From assembly GCA_022828595.1 (NCBI GenBank), contig JAKGHH010000002.1, positions 72,388,383-72,452,382 on the forward strand: DNA of 64,000 bases, written 5' to 3'. Both the position numbers and the translations under genes were made by a program. Below are positions 11,558 to 22,860 of the stretch, in pieces. This stretch comes from Nelumbo lutea. Taxonomy: Eukaryota > Streptophyta > Magnoliopsida > Proteales > Nelumbonaceae. Position 1 is the stretch's first letter. Each line of letters begins with the position of its first letter. A model generated the notes under the pieces. That model was given only the letters and a program-made list of their open reading frames with translations. It was not told the DNA's origin and ran no database searches.

Positions 11558-12511
11558 GATCAGGGTTGCTACCCCACAATTAGGGATGAGGTAGCAGGTA
11601 GCGAGGACTTCAAAGTGGGGATAGGGAAGGGGTGTCCCACCCATACTTTTCTCAGTTGCAATTCCTTTCAGCATCCCCTCTCCCCTCTAGAGTTGACCAT
11701 TTCAACCTTGTCTCAGTTACTATTCCTTTCAGTATCCCCTCTCCCTCTAGGGTTCATCATTTCAACCTAGCCCGACCCAAAAGTTTCATGCTCAGGCCTA
11801 CATTTTGTGTTTAGGCTTGGCGTGGGCTCAAATTAGGCTCTCAAATTTCAAGCTTGATACTAGGCCTAATACTTCAAGCCAAACCTAGGCTAGGCCCTTG
11901 CCAGCATATAAATATGTGTTAATCAAATATGGTTTATGCATATAAATTAATAAAAATAATTTTATTAACTTAAAGTCAATTTAAAAGTAATAAAAATTAA
12001 TGCAAATTTATCCAACAATAACCAATATGCATAAAATATTAATGAAATGTATAACTAACAAAGTAACAAATATTGTAAAAATCTAAAAATTCATTTATAG
12101 GTTCCATTTAAAATTAACAAAAGAGTATTAAATATAAAAGTAATTTTTATTTTAAAATCCATCTAGAAAATACAAATTTATATAAAAATACATAACCCAA
12201 AAATAAAACATGGGTTGGACTTTCACCAATTATCCACAACCCAAAGTGTCTTAAGCCTCCTTATGCGTACTTCAAGTACGTACGTTAGTACATTTAGCAA
12301 AGCCTATGCATTTGAAACATAATTAATAAAATAAAAGTCCATTATATTTCATTTAAAATAACAAAAGTTAATAATATTTAATACTATTTACCAAAAAATA
12401 ATAAATATTAGTGAAAAATAATAAAAATTTATTGGACAGTATAAAAACACAAAAGAAATGCTTGGGGCGGATTCAGTTTGGCATGGCACAATCAGGAATG
12501 CTATAAGATTC
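11558..12511. other. Repeat-derived intergenic DNA
   Basis: A 33-34 bp direct near-repeat occurs around 11655-11765 (CAGTATCCCCTCTCC followed by TTCAACCT). From 11766 to 11900 there are AGGCCTA/TAGGCTTGG words of the kind found in MITE ends. The rest is AT-rich. No coding sequence was recognised. Confidence 0.4.
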
Positions 12512-12803
12512 CTTTTGTTTTCGAACCGTCGTTGACCTAGATGGTCAGACTATTTGGCCCAGGAACCGTTTAGTAAATTGATTTCGTTTTACCTCAAACC
12601 CGGTCCTTGGTAAAAAAACAGTTGAATTGGTCAATGACCCATTGACCCAAGTAATCAAACCGTTGACCTGTTGACTATTTTTTTAATTCTTTTAACTTTT
12701 TTTTGTTGGAGCAGGCCATCCATTCAAACTGGACAGTTGAACCGTTGACCCAAAAACTGATGGCCAGAAAGATTCAAGTTCAGGGTCGGCTTTTAAAAAA
12801 TTG
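12512..12803. mobile_element. CGGTTTTTGGCC-family hAT-like MITE, copy C
   Basis: About 290 bp from TTTTCGAACCGTCGTTGACC to GGCTTTTAAAAAATTG. It matches the element at 19816-20125 along its whole length and in the same orientation. Repeated CCGTTGACC and CCATTGACCC words are diagnostic. A clear TSD was not found. Confidence 0.7.
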
Positions 12804-12916
12804 AATGGAACAAAACAATTTCAAAGAAACAAAAATACTGTCCCTGAATAAGAAACAAAAGTTATAATAATAAAAATATAAGAATTAAAAAAACAAATCT
12901 TATATACATATATTAA

Positions 12917-13193
12917 AAGGAAAGGGGTGGTCTCTCCTTTTGCCACGTGTTACCTTATGTGTCGTTAACTATTTTGGTGTTTAATCGGCCAATTTTTAAG
13001 AAATCTTAAAAAATGATTATTAAAATTAGCCTTAAATATAACTTTTTAGAAGGAAAGGGGTGGTCTCCCCTTTTGCCACGTGTTATCTTGTGTATCGTTA
13101 ACTATTTTGATGTTTAATCGGCCTAATTTTTAAGAAATCAACAACTTGATCAAAAAATGATCATTAAAATCAGCCTTAAATATAACTTTTTAG
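12917..13193. repeat. Two-unit tandem duplication (133 and 144 bp)
   Basis: Units 12917-13049 and 13050-13193 both run from AAGGAAAGGGGTGGTCTC through TTTTGCCACGTGTTA to AAATATAACTTTTTAG. The second has about 11 additional bases. Each contains a CACGTG E-box/G-box core, probably by chance. Confidence 0.85.
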
Positions 13194-13227
13194 GTAAATA
13201 ATAATTATTTATTGAATGATTAAAAAA

Positions 13228-13419
13228 TAAAAAAAATGGCCAAAAACCGTTGAACAGGTCAACGGATCGATGGTTTGATCGCCCGGGTCAATGGGTCGTT
13301 GACCAATTCAACGGTTTTTGGCTAAGGACCGGGATTGGGGTAAAATGGAACCGGTTGCCTGGACGGTTCCTGGGCCAAACGGTTCAACTGTCCCGATCAA
13401 TGGCGGTTCATAAACCATG
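13228..13419. mobile_element. CGGTTTTTGGCC-family MITE, half copy D
   Basis: This is the right half of the family, inverted relative to copy C. It contains CCGTTGAACAGGTCAACGG, AACGGTTTTTGGC and a terminal AAACCATG. The left half is missing or replaced by the preceding tandem duplication. Copies C and D could fold back on each other. Confidence 0.65.
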
Positions 13420-13904
13420 ATTTTTTATGCTTTTGGATTTTCACTATTCAAAGGTTTCTTCTACTATGGGCTTTATTTGAGCGTATGTAGTTTGACGACG
13501 GTATGTTCCTTTTTTATCATTTTCTGCATTTGTTTGGTTTTCTTCTTCAAGATCATCCAAAACAGTCTAGGGTTTACCACCATTTTATTTCTTCTTTTTT
13601 GCTTTTTCTTTGGGTTTTCTTGTGCAATGTTTATTTTTTATTTTCTTACAAGGCGATTTCCTCTATCTCTTTCTTTGATTGCATATGTGTTTAGCTCCAT
13701 CTCAAAGCGAAACTTTGGACTCGATTTTTTGATTTGTTTCCCTGAGTTTTCCAGTTTGGTGGATTTACCGCCAATTTTTTCTGTGTTTAAGGTCACTTTG
13801 GATTTATTTTTCAAGGTTTTGGAATCCCTCGCAATGTTCACCCTTCCCATGACTATAATTACAAAGTTATTTCGTTTAATTATTGACATCTAGAAAAAAT
13901 AACC
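13420..13904. other. T-rich non-coding stretch between two MITE copies
   Basis: An open frame of 158 codons on the plus strand is made almost wholly of Phe/Leu/Ile from T-rich sequence and has no homology I recognise. I regard it as fortuitous. The stretch separates MITE copies D and E. Confidence 0.5.
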
Positions 13905-14196
13905 TAGAAATGAAACCGCTCTAGCCACCGGTTTCCAAGTCAATGGTTTGACCGTCCGGTTCAAACGGACAACTTGTTCTAACAACAAAAATTAAAATAA
14001 AATTAAAAATAAAAAATGGCAAAAAATCATTGAACAGGTCGACAGGTCAACAATTCAATCTCCTGGGTCAATGGATCGTTGATAGATTCAACGGTTTTTG
14101 GCCAAGGATCAGGTTTGGGATAAAACGGAACCGGCTACTTGGATGGTTCCCAGGCCAAACGGCCATACCGTCTGGGTCAACTAGGAGTTCTCAATG
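13905..14196. mobile_element. CGGTTTTTGGCC-family MITE, copy E
   Basis: Same orientation as D and B. It contains ATGGTTTGACCGTCCGG, AACAGGTCGACAGGTCAAC and CAACGGTTTTTGGCCAAGG. The outer ends have diverged and no TSD was identified. Confidence 0.6.
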
Positions 14197-15226
14197 TGAA
14201 ACAAAGGACGACTATGAAGTAGAACTCAAAACTATCGTTGTATAATCATGTTCTTTTACAAGAGATGATTTGCTGGAGCAATATTTAAAAATCGAGAATA
14301 CGATGATTTCTTTTAAGTTTTTATGAGTTTCAAGACTTGAGTACTTATAATTGCAAGTTTATTATTAAGAAATCGTTGTTTTTTTTAATGAAACAAATAG
14401 CAATGTTACAATTCCAATACATCCCCTACGAAGCAGGGCCCCTCTGCTAGTTATAAGTTAACATGAATGTGTTGTTTACTAAAAGTCTAATTACTATCTA
14501 TATGGCAAATCCAGAATTGACACATTGAGGATAGCATTTGGAGTGTTTTGGCAATTTCTTAAGCATGACTGATCATGGCTAGTTGGCTACCTCGTTCTTC
14601 TCCTCTCGCAATTTCCTCTATGGAAGATCCCCTCTTCCTCAATTCCCTCAAACAAGTTGAACCAATTGTTTGCTCTGATGGATAAGTGCATGTATAGTCA
14701 GCCTTCTTTGCCAATAATCAAGGATTTAATTTGTAGTCAAAACTTTTAACCTATCAAAAGGAGGTAAGGATTACTGCTCTTCGTTCTAAACATATCTCTC
14801 AAAGAACCATTCATCCTAAAAACTTTAAGTTGTTAGGTGAGGTCTTAGAATAGGTTCATATTCTCTAGCTCGCCCCTTTACACAAAAGTCCATTGGGCTT
14901 GAAGCGTGAACAAGAACAAGCCCACCCGTACCTTGTGCTGAAACTTTTTTAATTATAATGGGGATAATGAGAATTGAACACTAGGCCACTTGGTCAAAAT
15001 GTTTCTAATACCATCTCAGAGAACCATTCAATTTAAAAGCTTAATCTGTTAGGTGAGGTCCTTGAATAGGTTAGATATTCTCTGACAATATTATTGCATT
15101 TTGAAATGGAAGACGATTATCTTCAAGTTTGGTATCTTTTTTCTTTTATTTATTGAAATGGGTGCAAAACTTTGGATTGGGCTGGAAGCCTATTATTATA
15201 CCCATTTGGATTAATTTCCCTTATTT

Positions 15227-15228
<2 letters not shown>
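14197..15228. other. Intergenic DNA with a dispersed 70-bp repeat
   Basis: The segments 14795-14866 and 15013-15083 are similar copies (AGAACCATTCA...TTAGGTGAGGTC...ATATTCTCT), probably fragments of one transposon family. No gene was recognised. Confidence 0.45.
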
Positions 15229-15312
<84 letters not shown>

Positions 15313-15331
15313 ATATATATATATATATATA
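15229..15331. repeat. Compound microsatellite (CAAT)n (CTAT)n (AT)n
   Basis: About eight CAAT units grade into about eleven CTAT units and then about ten AT units without interruption. The open frame through it is an artefact of the repeat. Confidence 0.97.
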
Positions 15332-16830
15332 AAACAAAGCAGTCATGAAATTTTCTCAATTTTCTGAATTTTTTATTTTTTTATTCCATGTCATTTTCAA
15401 GACAACCAATGATATGCACTTTCCCAATAACCAAAATAATCTCTTCTCCTAAAATTTCTCCCAAACTACCTCTCCCACTATCCCCCACTTTCTCCAAAAT
15501 TATCTCTAATTCCTATTTAATTCTAAATTATCTCTAATTCCTATTTATCTCTAAAATTATCTCTAATTTAGTAGAAAGTTTCTCTCCTAAATTATCTCTA
15601 ATTCCTATTTATTCTCTCCCCTACTTTAATTTAAGAATTATTTAAATATTCTAACAAAATTATATAACAACTTTAAAATATTTATTAAAAACAAAAAAAA
15701 ATAATTTTATATTTTTGCAAAAAAAATCATGAAATTGTGTACTAACAATTTAAATTATGCTTTTCCAGATTATCAATTTAAATGATTTTCAAATACCTAA
15801 TAATATGTAATAGTTTTAAATAAATAAAATTCAAATAACAAAAAAGTTTAAATATTTTATAAACCATTTAAATATTTAAATAACTAAATATTTATCATAA
15901 CAAGATTTTAAATATTTAAAATAACATAATTATGTAATAAATTTTAAACATTTCTTCAAAATAGAAAAATAATTATAACATAATATTGAAATTAATAATA
16001 ATTTAATATATTACAAAATTAATAATGAAATTATGTAATAATAGTATAAATTATGATTTTGTGGATAGTTAAATTCAATAATTAATTAATGTTTTAAATT
16101 TTAAATATCTTACATATTATTTAAGTATTTAAATAAATAAATATTTTAAATAAAAAAATAGTTAACATAACTAGATTTAAAACAATTAAAATAAAGCAAT
16201 TATGTAATAAATTTAAAAAAAAAAACTAAAAAGTAGAAAAATAGTTATAACATAATATTGAAATTAATAATAATTTTATATTTCTAAATAATATTGTAAA
16301 TAATATTTCAATTATATCAAGTAAAAATTCTAGAAAATAACTTTCAAAAATTAATATTTATTAATAATAAATTTAAACTCTTAATCTGTATTTATTATAT
16401 GATTATGCATACTAAAATTAATATTTATTGTATTTCAGTAATTATTTATTGTTTTTTGTGATAAATGTGCTTTCAATTATAATGTATGAATTTATTTTGT
16501 TTTGTTATTTAACATAAAACTTTCATTAATTATTGGAGATTAAAATACTATTATTGAAATTTTTAAATTTAATTTATTATATTTTTGTTATAAGTTGTTG
16601 ATTAATATTTATTAGAGATTAAACTATTATTTGAGATTATACTATTTATTGACTAAGTTAATATATTTTAATATTTATTGTATTTTTTAATTTTTGTAAT
16701 TATTGTATTTTTCATTATCAATATATTTTCAATAATTGTGTATTCTCGCTATTAATTTTCAATAATTATTGGAGATTAAACTATTATTATATATCAGATA
16801 TGAGACTATTAATTTAGCTGAAATTATGAG
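15332..16830. other. Very AT-rich intergenic DNA with a degenerate duplication
   Basis: A segment containing TTATGTAATAAATTT...AACATAATATTGAAATTAATAATAATTT occurs at about 15920-16010 and again at about 16195-16285, suggesting an old tandem duplication with a period near 270 bp. Short CTAATTCCTATTTA repeats occur at 15500-15610. No gene was seen. Confidence 0.55.
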
Positions 16831-17296
16831 TGTTCATGAGTTGGTTTGGTTCGGTCATAGGCTATTTGGCCAACCAAATTTATCTTGTCAGGTTAGGGAG
16901 TTGGTCAGCTGAAATCGACTAACCTTTTGTGAAAATCGGCCCACTCAAGTTGTATTGGTTTGGGTCAATTTTTTGGTTTGGTCAGTTGGTTCAAAAGATT
17001 TAAACTTAAAAATTAAATTTAATATTAAAAATTATAGTGCAATTATTAAAAAACAAATTTAAAAATTAGATTTATGATATAAAACCTTTTAGAATAAAAA
17101 AATATGGAAAATTTCCCACTTTTTCATGGTTAGGTCGTTCGATTTTGGTTAGTTTACAAATGGATAAAGTGAAACTGATCCAACTTTGTCAAATTGGGAA
17201 ATTTTTTAACCAAATTCAACCTAATATACTAGAAAACTTACCAACTAGGGTCGAGTCAATCGGGTTGGTCGGTTTCATCGGCTTGATGAATAAACA
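16831..17296. mobile_element. hAT-like MITE (TTGGTTTGGTTCGG/CGGTTTCATCGG family)
   Basis: The left end TGTTCATGAGTTGGTTTGG and right end GGCTTGATGAATAAACA are loosely inverted. Inner words such as GGTCGGTTT and GGTTTGGTTCGG are typical of plant hAT MITEs. The TSD is unclear. Confidence 0.5.
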
Positions 17297-17454
17297 TAAT
17301 TGAAATTAGTTATTGTTATTTTTGTATTATAAATTTTTTATTAAAAGTATTATATAAAATATAAATAATTATTAATTATTTAAAAATTTGATAATATAAA
17401 ACAATTGTTTACTCTTATGTGTTTCTGCTAGGGTCATTTACTATAAAACACCTT

Positions 17455-17860
17455 TAGGGATGGCAATTTTCCCCATCCCAGATAAGGACCTAACTTGCCC
17501 GACCCAATGGGGACTGTTTTGGTGGGGCAGTGATGGGCACGGGGATTAATAGGAATCTTCGGTCGAGGTTGGGGTCGGGGATGGGGATTGAGGTCCCTAC
17601 CTTGCCCTGACCCCGGTTATATTATATATATATATATATATATATCAATGGAGAAGAAATTGGCTCTACCCAACCCAATCCAATATAAATTCATTACAGA
17701 TGGATCAGGGCCAATCCAATCCAATAAATACTTTGGACCATTAAGTCTGGATTGGTCCAATTTAATATGTCTTGTTGGTCCATCCAATCCATCCAAGTTG
17801 ATTTTGGTTTGGACGGGGTCCAATCCAAAACTGGTCCATTGACACCCTTGTTCCAAATGT
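17455..17860. repeat. Remnants of two MITE-like repeats around a TA microsatellite
   Basis: 17455-17627 starts TAGGGATGGCAATTTTCCCC and is GGGG-rich, like other TAGGGATGG elements. A (TA)n run follows at about 17626-17645. 17646-17860 contains CCAACCCAATCCAAT words and ends CCATTGACACCCTTG, the right terminus of another MITE. The frames through it reflect these simple words, not a gene. Confidence 0.5.
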
Positions 17861-18240
17861 ATCCCAACACTTTTTTATAGAAAACAAAATTGGCCAAATA
17901 TAGCAAATAGATTGGTTCATTGTGTCTTATTAGGGACAAAAATAATATTTTTGTTTGATTAAATTTATTCAAATGAACATTAGTGTCAAAATTGTCGTTT
18001 CCACTATCATCTAATGAATAGTCGATTAAGTAAATCGATTGCAAAGTATAGGGTAGATTTTAGTACATTCATTAAGGTATTAGGGTGTTTTAATAAATAA
18101 CCCTAATCTCGACAAAGAAACTTCCTCTTCAACTCCTCTTGTAACAGCTCCAGTGGCTAATAGTGAGCTAGAACTCTCATCCTGTGATGAACATTGTGGT
18201 GACAAGATTCCTAATAGAGATGCAATCTTTCCCATCACTG

Positions 18241-18569
18241 CCGGGTACCCGACCTTCCCCGCCTGATGGGGGAATAAAGTCCCCACCCCACCCCACCCCA
18301 CCCCAACCCAACAGTAATATATATATATATATATAATATTAAAATTTTCTTTTATTTTAAATAAATTTATTTTTTAAAAAACAATAATGTTAATTACAAA
18401 ATTTTGGGATTCAGGTCCCTGCAGAAAACCCATTTCTATTGGAAATCAGAGATGGAGAATAACTTTTATCCTGAACGGTGTTTAGAATCGAGGATAGGAA
18501 TGGGAATACGACCCCCGCCCCAAACGGGCCAAACCTATCCCGCCCAAACCTGCCCCCTTATCATTCTTA
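18241..18569. repeat. GGGG/CCCC-rich MITE remnant
   Basis: It contains CCGGGTACCCGACC, CCCCACCCCACCCC, a (TA)n run near 18315-18335, and CCCGCCCCAAACGGGCC close to its right edge. The word use matches the TAGGGATGG elements. The ends are eroded. Confidence 0.4.
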
Positions 18570-19184
18570 ATTCCGAATGACATAATTTGACTTTGTACTT
18601 CTAAAGAAGGTCGTGTTATAAATTTGACTCAAGAGATGATCTTGATATAAAGTCAGAGAAGTTGCCTAACGTTGAGGGGCTGAGCTCTGATGGAAAATCT
18701 GTAAAACTTAATGCCTCTCACCTTGGATGATCAACAAAAGCTTTCTTTGTTATTTAGAAGCTACTGATGGGAAAGTTGATGGTGCAAGAATGAACTCAGT
18801 CAGGCGGAAAAACAGAAATAGGTAACGTTTGTTTTGTTTAATAGGCGTATTACTAGATCCTAAGGTGTGTCATCCCATTCCTCTTCTAAATGAATTTATT
18901 ATTCTGGAAGATAAGAGGATAGGGCAATGACAAAGCGAATATCAGACGCCTCCAAAAGTTGATCTCTAGGAATAATGTTTCCATGGTAGTGATTGCTGAA
19001 CCTAGCTAGAATTCAATTCAAGTTTGCTAAAATTTCTCCATCTCTCCAAGGCTGAATTGTTAAGGTTTTCATTTCAGAAATAAAGGAAGCAACCATATTG
19101 CAAATTTTTTTGGAAGATGGAAGTCTATTTTGACTATATTGATTGCATGGATGGTTTTGTTAGTGGTTTAGTTACATTCCTTAA

Positions 19185-19303
19185 GACTCAGTTTAGAAGG
19201 AGTACAAATACAAATATGTAGAGTTCAAAACCTTGTCTTTTGTATTGTTTTGTATGTATTTGCACTGTACATATTTGTATTTGTATTCCTTCCAAACTAA
19301 GCC
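19185..19303. mobile_element. Tourist-like MITE (119 bp) with TAA target duplication
   Basis: The sequence folds back: GACTCAGTTTAGAAGGAGTA at the left pairs with the TCCTTCCAAACTAAGCC end at the right, and ACAAATACAAATATGTA pairs with its complement. TAA lies on both sides (19182-19184 and 19304-19306), as expected of PIF/Harbinger MITEs. A related copy is at 47418-47535. Confidence 0.8.
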
Positions 19304-19815
19304 TAATATGCAATCCTTCATTGCTACTTTTTGTTCATGCTAAATAGACGGTGCAAGAACATTAAAATTTATGGTCCTACTTGGGACTTTTCTTTTCTAA
19401 TTTTGATATGCCTTGGTTGGTTCTTGGTGATTCTTATGCAATTTCTCATCCTTCAGAAAAATATTTGAAGGGATTCCTCTAAGTTCTTCATCCATGCAGT
19501 ATTTTAATAAATAAATGATTGATTGCAGTATGAAGAATGTGGGAATTCTAGGAAACATTTCACTATGTGTAATAATCAGGAAGGAGGTGCTTGTGTGTGG
19601 ATAGAGCTCTCATGAATGATCAATGGATGGTTTAGTTTCCTCTAAGGCCTCATTCACTTTTCCATAAGTTATTTACTCAAGTAAATGCACTTATCTAGAT
19701 AAGTATTTCTTCAATAGAAAACATTTACCCGGATAAGTGCATTTACCCATGTTCTTTTATTTCCCAGGTAAATAAGGCATTGACCATTTTATCCATAAAA
19801 AATCATTATTAAAAG
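19304..19815. other. Intergenic DNA with a small fold-back segment
   Basis: GTAAATGCACTTATC (near 19679) and GATAAGTGCATTTAC (near 19734) are inverted repeats inside a segment that could be another Tourist-like MITE (about 19640-19780). A possible unknown exon at 19531-19620 is described with the coding-like fragments. Nothing else was recognised. Confidence 0.4.
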
Positions 19816-20125
19816 CAATGTTTTCGAACTGTCGTTGACCCTAACTATTGGACCATTTGAACCAGAAACCATCTACACAACCAATTCTATTTTACCCGAA
19901 ACCCAATCCTCAGCCAAAAACCATTGAACTAGTCAATAACCCATTGACCCGGGCAGTTGAACTGTTAACCCATTCATCGGTTTTTGGCCATTTTTATTTT
20001 AATTATGTTTTTTTTTTAATTTTTTTGTAAGAATAGGGCGTCCGTTCAAATCGGGTGATCAAACCATCGACCCAGAAACTAGTGGCTAGAATATTTCAAA
20101 TTTCGGATCAGTTTTTATAACATTG
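19816..20125. mobile_element. CGGTTTTTGGCC-family hAT-like MITE, copy A, perfect TSD ATTAAAAG
   Basis: Target duplications ATTAAAAG lie at 19808-19815 and 20126-20133. The element starts CAATGTTTTCGAAC and ends TTTTTATAACATTG, with short inverted termini CAATGTT. The interior is the family sequence (CCATTGACCCGGG, CGGTTTTTGGCC). Confidence 0.9.
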
Positions 20126-20133
20126 ATTAAAAG

Positions 20134-20430
20134 GGACAATTTTGTCCCATCCAAGTGTTGGCAACTTTCCCCCAAGTGGGAAAGTTACTTACTCACCTAA
20201 GAGATGGGTATAAATTTGAAAAAAAAAAAGAACACGAGTTTCTTGATCAATGGAAACCAAAATCTCATTGAAATCCCCCTCTCAAAATCTAATACAAACT
20301 TTGGTGGCTCAATCCCCTGGTGTTAGGGGTGGAGCTAGGGGGGGACCCAAGGGAGTCATGGCCCCCCCTATAGCGAGTTTGGGTCAATAACTAGGCTGAT
20401 ATAACGAGTGCAGTTGTTAGCAACTTTAGT
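20134..20430. other. Short intergenic spacer
   Basis: It includes a G-run (GTGTTAGGGGTGGAGCTAGGGGGGGACCC) that resembles a MITE or LTR end near 20330-20365. No gene was found. Confidence 0.35.
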
Positions 20431-20943
20431 TAGGGGTGTCCACAGTTCGATTAACCGAACCATGGGAAGTTTTTGTAAATCGAACCGGTAGCACCGACTT
20501 TTCCATTTCCCCAAATAGAAACTGAACTGGTACCACCGATTAACCGGTCTGTCGGTTTTAGTTTTTGACTGGTTCGATTCTTCGGTTATTTAGTTTTTTA
20601 TATTTATAGTATAAATTATATAAATATATGTATAATATGATATTATAAATAATAAATAATATATAATATATTATAAATATTTATAAAAATATATTTATAA
20701 ATATATTATTATAAATATAATATATGTATATATTTATATATTATATAAAAAAAATATGTGACATATATTAAAAATATATATAATATATATACCAGTTAGT
20801 TTGGTTAACTGCCTGTTTTTTTGTAGGTTAACCGAAAATCGAACCGATCCTTCAGTTTTTCAAAAATACCAAACTGAAACCAAACAGGTTTGTTCGATTA
20901 ACCGCATTTTCCGATTTGGTTCGGTTTTTCATGGACACCCCTA
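20431..20943. mobile_element. hAT MITE (513 bp), ends TAGGGGTGTCCA, TSD ACTTTAGT/ACTTCAGT
   Basis: Perfect 12-bp terminal inverted repeats TAGGGGTGTCCA and TGGACACCCCTA (20932-20943). The flanking octamers 20423-20430 and 20944-20951 match at 7 of 8 positions. Subterminal GGTTAACCG words flank an AT-only core. There is no transposase. It belongs to the same family as 25428-26027. Confidence 0.93.
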
Positions 20944-20984
20944 ACTTCAGTACCATAGTTGCCTCAAAATTTCCATAGTTCATT

Positions 20985-22860
20985 AAGGGTATGCTCTATA
21001 TAATACAAAAATTGAATCTCACCAAATTCAAAATGAGATGGAGAAAATTATGATACAAACTACAAATTTTCATGAAATTTGTTTAATGTGGAAAAAAACC
21101 AAATTTTTGGAAAATTGAAATGAATAAAAATAAACAATAAGAAACAACTCCTAATGGAAAAGAATAACAAGTAAAAGAAAATAAATAATAACAAATCTCA
21201 CTTGATGAATAATGAAAATACCAAATTCTCAGAATAAAAATTCAGACATCTGATCCAAAACATAACAAAATCAGGATAAATTGAAATTAATGATTTCTAT
21301 GGAAAAATTCTCGATTTGAATCATGAGAATAATGAAATCCAAGCAGAATTTGATGAAAAACTAGAAAATAACAACTTCAAATTAAAAAAAAAAAAAGCTG
21401 AAACTCAAAGAAAATCTTTATCCAAAAGACCAGAAAAATAAAACAAACTTAAGGAAGAAGATGAACACAATGTAACATTAAAATTTTCATGGGCTTCTAA
21501 ATGGATCCAAGACCCATAAACTCAAATTTGCTCATGGACCTTAGTATGAGTCTTTTTATTTGGACCATGCCCCATCCTCTAAAAAAATGTGTATAGGCCT
21601 TAACATCTGGTCTTTTCTTTTGTAAATCCATTAGCATAATGGAAGGGTTCATGTGGAATCTACTATGAAGTCAAATTCAAATTCAAATGTGAATAAAGTC
21701 TTAGTAGTTTATGGAAATAATCCAACTAGAGTCCATCTCAAGTCATAAATATGGAAAATCTAATCAATGATCAAAGAGAGAATAAATGATTGAAAATGAT
21801 TCTTTCTATAAATGACAAATTGCCAATTTTTCTTTATGAAAGGTAACTAGAGCCAATCAAATCTCTAGTCACATCTTCCCATAGACGAAAATTAGTCAAT
21901 AATTAAAGAGAGAACAACGGATGATAAATTATTTTATCTAAGAATAGTAGTAATTACAACCTTTTATTCTCTAAAAAGGGTAAGAAGAACTAATCAAATC
22001 CTCGACCAAGGGGAGGAAGAGATTATGTCAAAAAGTCTATAAATAAGGATTCTCATCAAGAGGGAGGAGACTTTTTAGTCAAAGAGAAAAACTAGGTAAA
22101 TTAAAAAGGTTTTGGGGAAGAAGGAAGCACACACATCTTCTAAAGAGGAAAGCAACACCACCTTTCGAAGTCTAGATAAAGAGGAAGCAAGACCAATTGA
22201 AGGAAATAATCTCCTCTATTCTCTAAAGTATAGGAACACGTCAACTGATCCTCGACTTCAATTCAAATACAAATCTTCAAGTTTAATAATTACTTCTTCA
22301 AGAGAGAATCAGAGGTTAACCCCTTTTGGTAGAGAGTTTCAAATACAAAGAATTTATATACCATTTATTTCATAAATATAAGAATATCAATTTATTTAAA
22401 TTTGTTTCCATTTTTCTTGTATTTAGATTTATACAATATAGAATCAACCTTTGTTTCTCAAGTTGTTGAATAGAAAAAAAAAAGTAATGAATATGGAGGT
22501 AGCTCTCTTTCTTTTTTATATCCATTTACAAACAAGAATAAAATAAAAGGCATTTCCTAAGACTAAAACTAGAAGAAGAGAGAACAAGAGAAAATAGGCT
22601 TCTCTTGTACAAATCTTAAGTTCACATTGTTTCACTTAATTTGTTTTTTATTAAGTAGTAGTATATGAATATGTGTTGCACACGTATGCCAATAAATGGT
22701 AATGGTATAAGTTAACATTGTATAATTAAATTTAACTTTTATGACCTACACCAAAACCACAGTAAATATCTATTAATTAATCTTTAATAAAAAAAAAACC
22801 TGAATATCTCTCTTAGTTATTATAATTTAACATAACAAAAGTTAATGCAACTCTTCAAAA
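20985..22860 (-). repeat. Diverged duplicate of the CDPK upstream region
   Basis: Without the solo LTR at 21471-22435, this segment aligns collinearly with 7990-9440. Shared landmarks include GGTATGCTC, ACCAAATTCAAAAT, AATCTCACTT, TTTGATGAAAAA, TCAACCTTTG, TTTATATCCATTYACAAAC and TATTAATTAATC. By eye about three quarters to four fifths of bases agree. The CDPK coding exon is not present to its left. The GGGCC-rich MITE at 8719-9196 is absent here, and the solo LTR here is absent there. Confidence 0.85.
21471..22435 (+). mobile_element. Solo LTR inside the CDPK-upstream duplicate
   Basis: The segment starts TGTAACATT and ends TTATACA. It contains CTATAAATAAGG (near 22037) as a likely promoter, and it interrupts the alignment between the two CDPK upstream copies. 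A direct repeat ACAAT lies at both edges (21467-21471 and 22433-22437), overlapping the apparent TG/CA ends by a few bases, so the exact boundary is uncertain. No internal retrotransposon domains accompany it. Confidence 0.65.

Larger units (their letters stand above)
18105..19620 (+). pseudogene. Coding-like fragments of an unrecognised gene
   Basis: Three stretches on the plus strand look protein-like but are not joined by one frame. 18108-18240 is Ser/Thr/Pro/Glu-rich and includes LDKETSSSTPLVTAPVANSE. 18620-18720 includes DDLDIKSEKLPNVEGLSSDG. 18765-18822 includes GKVDGARMNSVRRKNRNR before a GTAACG that could be a donor. Another possible exon follows a TTGATTGCAG acceptor at 19530 (CGNSRKHFTMCNN). 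I do not recognise the protein. These may be exons of a decayed gene, or chance. Confidence 0.25.

Noticed and set aside
13417..13893. 158-codon open frame on the plus strand
   Set aside because: Its Phe/Leu/Ile content simply reflects T-rich DNA between two MITE copies. No domain, no supportive context.
15129..15332. Open frame ending in repeated Asn-Gln-Ser and Ile-Tyr-Leu-Ser residues
   Set aside because: It is a read-through of the CAAT/CTAT/AT microsatellite.
22112..22375. 87-codon plus-strand frame
   Set aside because: It lies within a solo LTR downstream of its TATA box. No gag motif or homology was recognised.
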